From Tissierellia bacterium (lineage in GTDB: Bacteria; Bacillota; Clostridia; Tissierellales; Tepidimicrobiaceae), in contig JAAYFV010000024.1 in NCBI GenBank assembly GCA_012728075.1, positions 1 through 56,337 on the forward strand: a stretch of DNA of 56,337 nucleotides, in the 5' to 3' direction. Numbering within the stretch: the stretch's first letter is position 1; every line of letters begins with the position of its first letter. The notes under the pieces are model-generated. The model ran no database searches. It was not told where the DNA came from and was given only the letters and a program-made list of their open reading frames with translations. A program made the translations under genes and the position numbers. Below, piece by piece: positions 28,249 to 36,794 of the stretch.

Positions 28249-29280
28249 GTGAACAATATAAATATTGGTGTTATCGGAGGCGGAAGCTGGGGAACTGCTT
28301 TAGCAATTTTATTATCAGAGAATGGACATAAAGTCCATATTGGAATTAGAGATAGTTTACAACTAAAAGATATAAAGAATACAAAAGAGAATAAGAAATA
28401 TCTTCCAGGGATAACCATACCTTCCGATATACGCTTAACAAATGATATTTCCGAAGCAGTACATAATAAAGAACTAATAGTATTATCCGTTCCATCTCAT
28501 GGGGTTAGACAAGTATTAAACAGCATTAAAAATTACCTTAAAAAGGATCAGATAATAGTTAATGTAGCAAAGGGAATAGAAAATGATACATTACTTAGGA
28601 TTTCTCAGATAGTAGAAGAAATACTCCCTCATAATCCTTATGCAGTATTATCTGGACCTTCTCATGCAGAAGAAGTAGCTAAAAAAATACCTACTACAGT
28701 GGTTTCGGCTTCTAAGGATAAAAAGATAGCTGAATATGTTCAAGATATATTCATGTCTCCTTATTTTAGAGTATATACTAATCCAGATGTAGTGGGGGTA
28801 GAATTGGGAGGATCTTTGAAAAATGTAATTGCTTTAGGTGCAGGTATTTCTGATGGTTTAGAATATGGTGATAATACCAAAGCAGCATTGATGACTCGTG
28901 GGATAATTGAAATGGCAAGGTTAGGAGAAAAAATGGGAGCTAATAGTGCAACTTTTTCGGGCCTTTCTGGAATTGGTGATTTAATAGTAACTTGTACCAG
29001 TATGCATAGTAGAAATAGAAGAGCTGGTATACTAATAGGGAAAGGAAAATCTTTGGAAGAAACAGTTAACTCTATAGGCATGGTAGTAGAAGGTATAAAG
29101 ACTACTAAATCTGCTTATGAATTATCTAAAAGGGAAAAGGTAACTATGCCTATTACTCAAGAAATATATCAAGTGTTATATGAAGGCAAAGATGTAAAAA
29201 ATTCTGTGACTAATTTAATGCTTAGGGATAAAAAACCTGAAATGGAAGAGGTCATAAGTGAATTAATTGAAGATTGGTAA
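28249..29280 (+). CDS. gpsA: Glycerol-3-phosphate dehydrogenase [NAD(P)+]
   Basis: GpsA reduces dihydroxyacetone phosphate to glycerol 3-phosphate, the substrate of PlsY. The Rossmann motif IGVIGGGSWGTALAILL opens the 343-residue protein; LSGPSHAEEVAKKIPTTVV, GVELGGSLKNVIALGAGI and the catalytic-domain TFSGLSGIGDLIVTCTS follow. GTG 28249 fits the N-terminal strand. It closes the DUF512-der-plsY-gpsA unit before a strong terminator. Confidence 0.97.
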   Translation: MNNINIGVIGGGSWGTALAILLSENGHKVHIGIRDSLQLKDIKNTKENKKYLPGITIPSDIRLTNDISEAVHNKELIVLSVPSHGVRQVLNSIKNYLKKDQIIVNVAKGIENDTLLRISQIVEEILPHNPYAVLSGPSHAEEVAKKIPTTVVSASKDKKIAEYVQDIFMSPYFRVYTNPDVVGVELGGSLKNVIALGAGISDGLEYGDNTKAALMTRGIIEMARLGEKMGANSATFSGLSGIGDLIVTCTSMHSRNRRAGILIGKGKSLEETVNSIGMVVEGIKTTKSAYELSKREKVTMPITQEIYQVLYEGKDVKNSVTNLMLRDKKPEMEEVISELIEDW

Positions 29281-29283
29281 TCA

Positions 29284-29312
29284 AAAACCTGCTAAAATTA
29301 GCAGGTTTTATT
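29284..29312 (+). terminator. Intrinsic terminator after gpsA
   Basis: A perfect 12-bp stem, AAAACCTGCTAA with TTAGCAGGTTTT, separated by two bases (the innermost pairs form the loop), then a T/A tail. Confidence 0.88.
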
Positions 29313-29392
29313 AATCCTTATCATAAAATAGAACTTAGCACATATATATATAATGTTAAATATTATTAAAATGATAGATAAGGAGGGAAAAC

Positions 29393-30871
29393 ATGGATAG
29401 ATTTGACATATACAAAGATATAGCCGAGAGAACTGATGGGGATATATATGCTGGCGTAGTAGGACCTGTTAGGACGGGAAAATCTACTTTTATAAAGAGG
29501 TTTATGGAACTACTAGTACTTCCTAATATTGAGAATAAATACAAAAAAGAAAGGGCAATCGATGAACTGCCTTTAAGTGGTGCAGGTAAAACTATTATGA
29601 CTACAGAACCAAAATTTGTACCTAATGAAGCAGTGGAGTTGGTATTAAAAGAAAATGTTAAATTCAAAGTAAGGATGGTAGATTGTGTTGGATACCTAGT
29701 AAAGGGAGCTTTAGGGCATATAGAAGATGATATACCTAGAATGGTGACAACTCCTTGGTTTGAAAAAGAAATCCCCTTTGAGGAAGCTGCTGAAATAGGT
29801 ACTAGAAAGGTAATTACTGATCATTCTACAATTGGAATCGTTGTAACAACAGATGGTTCAATTACGGATATAGAACGGTCTAATTATATAAAGGCGGAAG
29901 AAAGGGTTATATCAGAATTGAAAGAGTTGGAAAAGCCTTTTGTCATTATATTAAATACAAAGCACCCTAATTTGGATAGTACTATAGCTCTTAGGGAGAG
30001 CTTAGAAGAAAAGTATGGAGTATCAGTTCTAGCAATAGATTGCTTAAAAATGGATATAGAGGATGTGGAAAAAGTATTTGAAAAATTATTATTTGAATTT
30101 CCTGTTAAAGAAATTACTATTAATTTACCAGGATGGGTTGAAGGATTGCCAAGAGAGCATTGGATAAAAATGAGCATTATAGATTCCATTAGAGAATCTA
30201 TTAAAACATTGCAAAAATTAAATGAAGTGGAATATTCACTAGAAACATTGAATCAACTTGATATAATAGAAAGAATAGATGTAAAAGAAATAAATTTAGG
30301 CGAAGGAGTAGTAAATGTAGCTTTAGTAATAGATAATCAGTTGTTATATCAAGTATTAGAAGAAATGACGGGATACAAAATTGAAGGAGATTATCAGATA
30401 TTAGCATTGATAAACAGATTAGCAGAAACTAAAAAGGAATATGATAGGATAGAGAGAGCACTTGTTGAAGCTAAGGAAATTGGATATGGCTTAGTAAGCC
30501 CAAGATTAGAGGATTTAGAATTAGCAGAACCAGAGATATACAGACAAGGGAATCGATTTGGTGTTAAGCTAAAGGCTAAGGCTCCATCTCTTCATATATT
30601 AAAGTGTAATATAACAACAGAAGTATCTCCTTTAATAGGAACTGAAAAGCAATCTGAAGAATTAGTAAAATACTTTTTAGATGAATTTGAAGAGGATCCG
30701 TCTAAGATATGGCAATCTAATCTATTTGGCAAATCCCTATACGATTTAGTAAATGAACAATTACAAGGGAAACTAAATACCATGCCAGAAGATGCTAGAC
30801 AAAAAATGAGAAGGGCTTTGGAGAGGATTATAAACGATGGTAGTGGCGGATTAATTTGCATTATTATCTAA
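29393..30871 (+). CDS. spoIVA: Stage IV sporulation protein A
   Basis: SpoIVA is the ATPase that polymerises into the basement layer of the spore coat around the forespore. The 492-residue protein has Walker A GPVRTGKST with Lys30, the conserved DELPLSGAGKTIMTTEPKF, RMVDCVGYLVKGALGH and a C-terminal part ending in GSGGLICIII. ATG 29393 follows AAGGAGGGA. It is a single-gene unit between terminators, as expected for a sporulation gene, but I could not assign a convincing sigma-E promoter. It is the strongest evidence that the organism forms endospores. Confidence 0.97.
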   Translation: MDRFDIYKDIAERTDGDIYAGVVGPVRTGKSTFIKRFMELLVLPNIENKYKKERAIDELPLSGAGKTIMTTEPKFVPNEAVELVLKENVKFKVRMVDCVGYLVKGALGHIEDDIPRMVTTPWFEKEIPFEEAAEIGTRKVITDHSTIGIVVTTDGSITDIERSNYIKAEERVISELKELEKPFVIILNTKHPNLDSTIALRESLEEKYGVSVLAIDCLKMDIEDVEKVFEKLLFEFPVKEITINLPGWVEGLPREHWIKMSIIDSIRESIKTLQKLNEVEYSLETLNQLDIIERIDVKEINLGEGVVNVALVIDNQLLYQVLEEMTGYKIEGDYQILALINRLAETKKEYDRIERALVEAKEIGYGLVSPRLEDLELAEPEIYRQGNRFGVKLKAKAPSLHILKCNITTEVSPLIGTEKQSEELVKYFLDEFEEDPSKIWQSNLFGKSLYDLVNEQLQGKLNTMPEDARQKMRRALERIINDGSGGLICIII

Positions 30872-30960
30872 TATTATAGGCCGATATATTTGCAGATATT
30901 TAGAAAAGTAATTCTTATTTAATAAAAATTTGATAAAATATAATCAAACAGATTATATAA

Positions 30961-30994
30961 AAAAGACTCTAAGCAAATCTTTAGAGTCTTTTTT
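30961..30994. terminator. Bidirectional terminator between spoIVA and tRNA-Pro
   Basis: AAAAGACTCTAA and TTAGAGTCTTTT form a 12-bp stem with an 8-base loop and T runs on both strands. It can stop spoIVA transcripts on plus and the tRNA transcript on minus. The bases from 30995 to 31096 show nothing further. Confidence 0.88.
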
Positions 30995-31096
30995 GTTTGA
31001 ATTGAGTGCCGCTACTAACAAAGGATAAGGAATAATAACGTAAAAAATGTCAAATGACTATTTCCCAATACTATTGTTATGCATCAGAACATAAAA

Positions 31097-31173
31097 TGGT
31101 CGGGATGACTGGATTCGAACCAGCGACCCCAAGTCCCCCAGACTTGTGCCCTACCTGACTGGGCTACATCCCG
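31097..31173 (-). tRNA. tRNA-Pro (anticodon GGG)
   Basis: Read on the minus strand it folds into a full cloverleaf: acceptor CGGGATG with CATCCCG, D stem GCCC/GGGC, anticodon stem CAAGT/ACTTG with loop CTGGGGG, and T arm with TTCGAAT. Anticodon GGG is at 31137-31139 and is followed by G37, usual for proline tRNAs. Discriminator A and an encoded CCA (31097-31099) are present. Confidence 0.95.
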
Positions 31174-31187
31174 AATTAACAATTAAT

Positions 31188-31216
31188 ATTATATATCAAA
31201 ATATTTAATTTGTAAA
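31188..31216 (-). promoter_or_regulatory. Promoter for tRNA-Pro
   Basis: On the minus strand TTTACA, a 17-base spacer and TATAAT lie 14 bases upstream of the tRNA 5' end. The geometry is that of a strong sigma-A promoter. Confidence 0.65.
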
Positions 31217-31238
31217 GGTTTAATGAATAAGTTAGTTA

Positions 31239-31247
31239 TGGTATACT
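31239..31247 (+). promoter_or_regulatory. Extended -10 promoter candidate for gene at 31285
   Basis: TGGTATACT with a weak TTTAAT 17 bases upstream. It is divergent from the tRNA promoter. Confidence 0.4.
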
Positions 31248-31284
31248 AAATATACATAAAAAATAATTGGAGGTAGATTGTACT

Positions 31285-31662
31285 TTGCTTATGCATATAC
31301 AAAAAATATTAATAATGGTATTCATTATTAATTTAATAGGGTATATATTAGTGGTACTAAAAGAAAAATTGTATTTAAAAAACAACATAATAGTTATTAA
31401 TAAAAAATCTGTAACTCAAAAACATTTAGAAAAAGCTGATATGAAGGAGTTCATATTGGATGGGGCAAGGGTAAAATCTGGTGATGAAATAAGGATTGTT
31501 ACTGTTGCTAAAGAAAAATTTGAAGGAATATTGATTGGAGCCATCAAAAAGGAAAGGTCTATTTTGATGGTAACCCATGATGACGAGATTAAAAAATTTA
31601 ATATAGATAATATATTAAAATTTAAGATAATAAGTAAATATGGTAAGTTTTTTAGGATTTAA
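31285..31662 (+). CDS. Membrane-anchored protein with LSm-like C-terminal domain, unknown function
   Basis: A 125-residue protein I cannot assign to a named family. Residues ~3-25 form one membrane helix; a basic linker leads to a soluble segment from about residue 65 whose strand pattern (GDEIRIVTV, FEGILIGAI, ERSILMV, IKKFNIDNILKFKII) resembles an LSm/Sm fold, where a Gly-containing second strand follows a hydrophobic first strand. The best start is TTG 31285, 10 bases after TTGGAGGT; ATG 31291 is possible. It precedes the HlyD-like gene by 92 bases. The fold call is inference from pattern only. Confidence 0.6.
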   Translation: MLMHIQKILIMVFIINLIGYILVVLKEKLYLKNNIIVINKKSVTQKHLEKADMKEFILDGARVKSGDEIRIVTVAKEKFEGILIGAIKKERSILMVTHDDEIKKFNIDNILKFKIISKYGKFFRI

Positions 31663-31754
31663 ATTTATAAATTTAATAATACTAGAAGGAATAAATTAAT
31701 TAATGTAGAAAAGTATATAATATAAAATATCATATTTTTGTAAGGATGATTTTT

Positions 31755-33044
31755 ATGTCTCGAAAGAAACGTGAAGATAAAAGGAAAAAGAAGAAGAAAT
31801 GGAGATTATTATTAGTATCTTTTATATTTATATATTTGTTTTTTAGAAGTGTTCCCTCTTTGTTTGCAGTTGCCTCAAAGATTACATTACCAGAATCAAT
31901 GATTATAGAGGATAATATTGAAACTAAAGCTATAATAATAAAAAGAGAAAATATATACTTTGCTGAGGGAAAAGGTGAGTTGAAAACATATATTAAGGAA
32001 GGAGAAAAAGTATCAAAAGGTACTAAAATAGCACAACTCAATATGTTAGATGAGACATCTGCTTTAAAACAAGAGCTAGATGAACTAAATAAAAAAATTG
32101 ACATACTTACAAAAACGGAACAGGATAGTCAAATGAGTAAGATTACTGAAGACAAAATTCAGGATGGAATAGAGGGGATAATAATTGCTATTCAGAACTC
32201 CATTGCAGCAAAGGATTATGAACAAGCTGAAATATTAAAGGAGAAGCTATCCTTGTATTATAGTAAGCAAAAGGAAATATTAGGTGAGGGTACTTTAATA
32301 GACTATAGCCTTGAAAATTTAGAAAAAAGTAGAGACAAGCTAATTCAGCAGGTAACTAGTAATACCATAAATTATTTTTCTCAACAATCGGGTGTGGTAT
32401 CCTACAAAATAGATGGATTTGAGGAAATATACTCTTTTAACAATAAGGATAGTTATAAATATTCGGACTTTAAGGGAGTTTCAAATAAACAAAAATTAAA
32501 TGAAAATGGAATAGATTTAGAATATGGAGAGCCAATTTTTAAGATTATAGACAATTTAGAATGGTATATGGTAATAAAAATTGATGATATTAAAGATATT
32601 TTGGATTATGAAGTGGGAGATTGGATTACCATTAGTTCAAATAATAATGAAGAGATTAAAGGCAAAATAGAAAACATTAACAAAGAGGGAAAAAATGGAA
32701 CGATTCTTTGTAAATTTACCACTAACTTTAACGATTATTATGATAAAAGATTAGTAGATATAAATATAATAAAATACAAACACGAAGGATTTAAACTTCC
32801 TAGTAAGTGTATAGTTGAAAAAAATGGTGTAAAAGGGGTTTATACTAGAGATATAAGTGGTATAATTAAATTTAAACCAGTAAAAGTATTAGAAGAAAAT
32901 GATAAGTTTGTCTATATTAGTAGTGGTGACAATGGTAATAGAATAGATATAGAGGGAAGTGATAAATTAATAAAAACTATAACTAAATTTGATGAAGTTT
33001 TATTAAATACCAGGAATGTAAAAGAAGGAACTATAATCTATTGA
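31755..33044 (+). CDS. HlyD-like membrane fusion/adaptor protein
   Basis: A 429-residue protein with a very basic N-terminus (SRKKREDKRKKKKKW), one membrane helix (residues ~18-38), a lipoyl-like half motif (TYIKEGEKVSKGTKIAQL), a helical hairpin region (~residues 95-190) and C-terminal beta domains with FKIIDNLEWYMVIKID. This order is that of HlyD/AcrA-type adaptors. ATG 31755 follows TAAGGATGAT. No transporter partner is adjacent; instead it leads the ylmE-sepF-ylmG-ylmH-divIVA division cluster, 13 bases ahead of ylmE. A role in envelope or division is inferred from context. Confidence 0.75.
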   Translation: MSRKKREDKRKKKKKWRLLLVSFIFIYLFFRSVPSLFAVASKITLPESMIIEDNIETKAIIIKRENIYFAEGKGELKTYIKEGEKVSKGTKIAQLNMLDETSALKQELDELNKKIDILTKTEQDSQMSKITEDKIQDGIEGIIIAIQNSIAAKDYEQAEILKEKLSLYYSKQKEILGEGTLIDYSLENLEKSRDKLIQQVTSNTINYFSQQSGVVSYKIDGFEEIYSFNNKDSYKYSDFKGVSNKQKLNENGIDLEYGEPIFKIIDNLEWYMVIKIDDIKDILDYEVGDWITISSNNNEEIKGKIENINKEGKNGTILCKFTTNFNDYYDKRLVDINIIKYKHEGFKLPSKCIVEKNGVKGVYTRDISGIIKFKPVKVLEENDKFVYISSGDNGNRIDIEGSDKLIKTITKFDEVLLNTRNVKEGTIIY

Positions 33045-33057
33045 CATCAAGGAGGGA

Positions 33058-33753
33058 ATGGATATTACTGTTAAGGATAATTTAATGCTTATAGAACAAA
33101 ATATAGATAAGGCTTTACAAAGATCTGGAAGAACAAAGGACAAGGTGGATATTATTGCAGTTACTAAAACTGTTGGTATAGAACAGATAACAGAGGCCAT
33201 TGATGCTGGATTAGATAAAATTGGAGAAAATAGAGTTCAAGAATTTTTAAAAAAGTACGATAATATAGATAGGGAAGTAGAATACCATATGATAGGTCAT
33301 CTACAATCTAATAAGGTTAAATATATCATTGACAAAGTATCTTTAATCCATTCCTTGGATAGAATATCCCTTGCAAAGGAATTGGACAAAAGAGCCAAAA
33401 GAAACAATTTAACTGTCAATGTATTAATCCAGGTTAATATAGCTGAAGAAAAAAGCAAATATGGTTTAAAAGTAGACCAGGTCATACCATTTATTGAAGA
33501 TATATCTCAATATGAAAATATTAGAGTTAAAGGACTTATGACTATTGCACCTTTTGTAGAGGATCCAGAGGAGGTAAGATGGGTTTTTAGGGATTTACGT
33601 AGATTAGGAGAGACTATAGGAAATAAAGATTATAAAAACGTTGAAATGGAAATACTTTCTATGGGGATGACCAACGATTATGAGGTTGCTATTGAAGAAG
33701 GTTCCAATATGGTAAGGATTGGAACAGGATTATTTGGCAAAAGAAATTATTAG
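33058..33753 (+). CDS. ylmE: YggS/YlmE-family PLP homeostasis protein
   Basis: A 231-residue PLP-binding protein of the YggS/PROSC family, which buffers pyridoxal phosphate and affects amino-acid balance. The PLP-lysine strand IIAVTKTVG, then GENRVQEFLKK, HMIGHLQSNK and the phosphate-binding SMGMTNDYEVAIEEGSNMVR are all present. It stands first in the conserved ylm division cluster; sepF begins 10 bases after it. Confidence 0.95.
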   Translation: MDITVKDNLMLIEQNIDKALQRSGRTKDKVDIIAVTKTVGIEQITEAIDAGLDKIGENRVQEFLKKYDNIDREVEYHMIGHLQSNKVKYIIDKVSLIHSLDRISLAKELDKRAKRNNLTVNVLIQVNIAEEKSKYGLKVDQVIPFIEDISQYENIRVKGLMTIAPFVEDPEEVRWVFRDLRRLGETIGNKDYKNVEMEILSMGMTNDYEVAIEEGSNMVRIGTGLFGKRNY

Positions 33754-33763
33754 GAGGGATCAT

Positions 33764-34201
33764 ATGGCAGGTTTAATGGATAAGTTTAAATATTTTATAG
33801 GAATTGATGATCTGGATTTTGATGAAGAATATGATGAAGAACTATATGATGATCTAGAAGAATTACCTGTTGCCACGAAGACTAAAAAGATGAACAATAA
33901 AGTGGTAAATATCCATACAGCTGGAAATATGAAAGTAGTGGTACATGAACCGCTAAATTATGAAGATGCTCCTAAAATAGTTGATGATTTAAAGATGAGA
34001 AAAACCGTAGTAGTTAATTTAGAGGAATTAGAGCCTGGTATAAAAAGGCAAATATTTGACTTTATAAACGGAGGTTTGTATTCTTTAGAAGGAAGTATAC
34101 AAAAGGTTAGTAAGGATATATTCGTCTTGGCCCCTAGCAATGTAGAACTAGATGGGAATATAAGAGACGAATTAAAAAACAAAGGAGTTTTTCACTGGTA
34201 A
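33764..34201 (+). CDS. sepF: Cell division protein SepF
   Basis: SepF links FtsZ to the membrane and organises the septal ring. The 145-residue protein has the N-terminal amphipathic membrane helix (MAGLMDKFKYFIGI), an acidic linker, and the globular domain with VVVHEPLNYEDAPKIVDDLK and VVNLEELEPGIKRQIFDFI. ATG 33764 follows TAGGAGGGA; an upstream in-frame start at 33719 would overlap ylmE and lacks a ribosome site. Confidence 0.96.
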   Translation: MAGLMDKFKYFIGIDDLDFDEEYDEELYDDLEELPVATKTKKMNNKVVNIHTAGNMKVVVHEPLNYEDAPKIVDDLKMRKTVVVNLEELEPGIKRQIFDFINGGLYSLEGSIQKVSKDIFVLAPSNVELDGNIRDELKNKGVFHW

Positions 34202-34226
34202 GATAATATAGATAAGGGGTAATAAG

Positions 34227-34493
34227 ATGGTAACACTATATAGAGCTATTAGCATACTATTTGATATTATTGAATTTCTAATACTTGTAAGAATAATTTT
34301 TTCGTTTTTAAGAATAGGTCCTTATAATCCAGTAGGTAGATTTATATTTGAAATGACTGAGCCTATATTAGGACCAATAAGAGAGCTTATTTATAAATTG
34401 GGAATAGATACAGGAATGTTTGATTTTTCACCTTTAATTGCTGTTCTATTATTTCAAATTATATTGAGCTTTTTAAGAGCTATACTTATATAA
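34227..34493 (+). CDS. ylmG: YggT-family membrane protein (YlmG)
   Basis: An 88-residue protein with two membrane helices (residues ~5-28 and 68-87) around the conserved NPVGRFIFEMTEPILGPIRE segment of the YggT/YlmG family. Homologues affect nucleoid and division-site organisation in cyanobacteria and chloroplasts; the molecular role is unsettled. It lies between sepF and ylmH as in most Firmicutes. Confidence 0.94.
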   Translation: MVTLYRAISILFDIIEFLILVRIIFSFLRIGPYNPVGRFIFEMTEPILGPIRELIYKLGIDTGMFDFSPLIAVLLFQIILSFLRAILI

Positions 34494-34507
34494 TAGTGGT
34501 GATGTAG

Positions 34508-35293
34508 TTGAAATTGGATAGGGATGAGCTAATATTTCATATAACAGATAAAGAACAGATAATCAATATGCGTAGAGTTATAGATAAAATAGAAATAGTT
34601 TTGAATACTTATAAAATAGAATCTACAGATTTCTACAATCCTTACGAGAGAAAGCTTGCCCGTTCTATTTTAAATCGCTTTCCAGAAATAGATTACTGTG
34701 AACTAGGAGGATTGAAAGAGAGTGAAAGAAAGGTTTTTCTAATATATCCCGATTATTATCAATGGAGAGAAGAGGATATACCTATACGGGGACTGATGAT
34801 ATACGATTATGTTGGTAAATATTCTCATAGGGATTTTTTAGGAAGTGTACTCAGTTTAGGAATAAATAGAGAAAAAGTAGGGGATATATTAATACATGAG
34901 AACTATACTCAAGTTGTAATAAAAAATGAAATATCAGATTTTGTGATGATTTCATTGGATAAGATTAGTAAGGAAAATATTAAGGTTAAAGAAATTCCAC
35001 TAATAGATATAAAAAAAGGGAATGTGGAATATAAGGATATCTGTGTTACAGTACCTTCCTTAAGGCTAGATGCAATAATAAGTAGTTGTTGGAATTTATC
35101 TAGACAATATAGTCAAAAGTTAATTAAGAGTGACAAAGTAAAGGTTAATTGGGAACCTATAGATAAGGCTTCTAAAGAGGTTTCAAAGGGGGATTTGATT
35201 TCTACAAGAGGATATGGGAGATTTATCCTATACTCTATTGATGGAATTAGTAGAAAAGGAAGAATAAAAATTATGATAAGACTATTAAAATAA
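34508..35293 (+). CDS. ylmH: YlmH-family S4-domain RNA-binding protein
   Basis: A 261-residue YlmH protein. The N-terminal part includes FYNPYERKLARSILNRFPE and the middle GSVLSLGINREKVGDILIHE; the C-terminal S4 RNA-binding domain starts near SLRLDAIISSCWNLSR and ends with GDLISTRGYGRFILYSIDG. Bacillus YlmH acts on stalled 50S subunits in quality control alongside RqcH, and rqcH is found 4.5 kb downstream here. TTG 34508 follows GTGGTGATG. Confidence 0.93.
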   Translation: MKLDRDELIFHITDKEQIINMRRVIDKIEIVLNTYKIESTDFYNPYERKLARSILNRFPEIDYCELGGLKESERKVFLIYPDYYQWREEDIPIRGLMIYDYVGKYSHRDFLGSVLSLGINREKVGDILIHENYTQVVIKNEISDFVMISLDKISKENIKVKEIPLIDIKKGNVEYKDICVTVPSLRLDAIISSCWNLSRQYSQKLIKSDKVKVNWEPIDKASKEVSKGDLISTRGYGRFILYSIDGISRKGRIKIMIRLLK

Positions 35294-35307
35294 TTGGAGT
35301 GGATATA

Positions 35308-35886
35308 ATGATTACGCCCCTTGACATTCAAAACAAAGAGTTTAAAAAATCCTTTAGAGGTTATAAAGCGTCAGAAGTAGATCAGTTTTTAGATGATATT
35401 ATTGAAGATTATGAAAAATTATATAGGGAAAATATAGAACTAAAGGATAAAATACTAATGTTAAATGAGCAGTTAGAGCAGTATAATAATTTAGAAGATA
35501 CGTTAAAAGAGACTTTAGTTGTAGCCCAAGGTACTGCCGATGAGGTAATAGGTGCTGCAAGACAAAAAGCAGAGATTATAATAGAGGATGCGGAAAGGAC
35601 TTCTAAAAAAATTATTGATGAGGCTAATGAGGAAGTAAGGAATATTAGAAAGGAATATGACTATTTAATAAAGGAGATATTTATTTTTAAAACTCGCTAT
35701 AAATCCTTTATCGAAGCTCAACTAATAACTTTGGATGAATTTTATTCTAAGATTGAAAAAGAAGATGTTAATATGAAAGAGTGTAGCAATCAATGGGAGA
35801 AACAGGAAGAAGAAAAAGAAGATAAAATAGATTCAAAATCAGAAGAAGTTAATATAGACGAAGATATAGGTGATTTGGGGGCTTAG
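35308..35886 (+). CDS. divIVA: DivIVA-domain protein
   Basis: DivIVA senses membrane curvature at septa and poles. The 192-residue protein starts with the membrane-binding MITPLDIQNKEFKKSFRGYK and EVDQFLDDIIEDYEKLYREN, followed by a long coiled coil and a Glu/Asp-rich tail. ATG 35308 follows TTGGAGTGG; an ATG-less upstream start at 35299 would overlap that site. It ends the ylm cluster. Confidence 0.95.
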   Translation: MITPLDIQNKEFKKSFRGYKASEVDQFLDDIIEDYEKLYRENIELKDKILMLNEQLEQYNNLEDTLKETLVVAQGTADEVIGAARQKAEIIIEDAERTSKKIIDEANEEVRNIRKEYDYLIKEIFIFKTRYKSFIEAQLITLDEFYSKIEKEDVNMKECSNQWEKQEEEKEDKIDSKSEEVNIDEDIGDLGA

Positions 35887-35903
35887 CCCTCAATTTTATT
35901 GTG

Positions 35904-35932
35904 TTGACAAATACAAAAAATTAATATATATA
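35904..35932 (+). promoter_or_regulatory. Promoter for aroF overlapping an 18-base palindrome
   Basis: TTGACA (35904-35909), a 17-base spacer and TATATA (35927-35932). The -10 box lies within the perfect palindrome ATTAATATATATATTAAT at 35920-35937, a possible repressor site. Confidence 0.6.
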
Positions 35933-35953
35933 TTAATAATTGGGGGATGATTT

Positions 35954-36736
35954 ATGAATAAAGAAATAAATATAGCTGAGGAACTAATTTTAAATCCTAG
36001 CCAATTTACTATTATAGCAGGACCATGTGCTGTAGAAAGTTATGAACAGATGGAATGTATAGCTAAATTTTTGAAAAGATTAGGAATCAAATATTTACGA
36101 GGTGGTGTATTTAAACCTAGAACGGATCCAAAATCTTTTCAAGGTTTAGGTGTAGAAGGGTTAGAAATATTAAGAGCCGTAAAAAAAATTTATAAATTCA
36201 AAATAGTATCAGAAATAATGGATCCTAGGGATATAGATTTAGCTTATGATTGTGTAGATATATATCAAGTTGGTTCTCGAAATATGCAAAACTATTCATT
36301 GCTAAAAGAGATGGGAAAAACTGACAAACCTATATTATTAAAGCGAGGTATGAGTGCTACTATAGAAGAATGGATTAAAGCATCGGAATATATAGCATTA
36401 GAAGGTAATGAAAATATTATTTTGTGTGAAAGAGGCATTAGAACCTTTGAAACTTATACTAGAAACACACTAGATCTAATGAGTATTCCTATTTTAAAAA
36501 GTAAGACCAATTATCCAATCTTTGTAGATCCAAGTCATGGCACAGGAAGGCGGGAATTGGTTTTACCTGCAACGAAGGCTGCACTAGTATTAGGTGCTAG
36601 TGGTATTATTGTGGAAATTCATCCAAAACCAGAACAGGCCTTGTCCGATGGAGCCCAATCCTTAAATTTTGCTCAATTTGAAAATTTAGTTAGGGAGTTA
36701 AACCTTTTAAAAAATTCCATATATGAAAAAGAGTAA
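35954..36736 (+). CDS. aroF: 3-deoxy-7-phosphoheptulonate synthase (type I-beta DAHP synthase)
   Basis: It joins phosphoenolpyruvate and erythrose 4-phosphate, the first step of the shikimate pathway. The 260-residue protein is the short KDPS-like class without a chorismate-mutase or ACT regulatory domain. Marks are IAGPCAVES, YLRGGVFKPRTDPKSFQG, QVGSRNMQNYSLLKE, LLKRGMSATIEEW and VDPSHGTGRRELVLP. It is monocistronic between its own promoter and a terminator; with no fused regulatory domain, feedback control would have to be at transcription or by a separate protein. Confidence 0.95.
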   Translation: MNKEINIAEELILNPSQFTIIAGPCAVESYEQMECIAKFLKRLGIKYLRGGVFKPRTDPKSFQGLGVEGLEILRAVKKIYKFKIVSEIMDPRDIDLAYDCVDIYQVGSRNMQNYSLLKEMGKTDKPILLKRGMSATIEEWIKASEYIALEGNENIILCERGIRTFETYTRNTLDLMSIPILKSKTNYPIFVDPSHGTGRRELVLPATKAALVLGASGIIVEIHPKPEQALSDGAQSLNFAQFENLVRELNLLKNSIYEKE

Positions 36737-36738
36737 AT

Positions 36739-36794
36739 AATCCCTTTTGTTCTCATAATATTATATTAAAGATATGAGAATGGAGGGATTTTTT
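36739..36794 (+). terminator. aroF terminator that also holds a ribosome site
   Basis: AATCCCTTT pairs with GGAGGGATT and, past a bulge, TTCTCATA pairs with TATGAGAA around a 15-base loop; TTTTTT follows to 36794. The right arm contains the GGAGGGA ribosome site of the 44-codon ORF at 36795. Confidence 0.72.
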
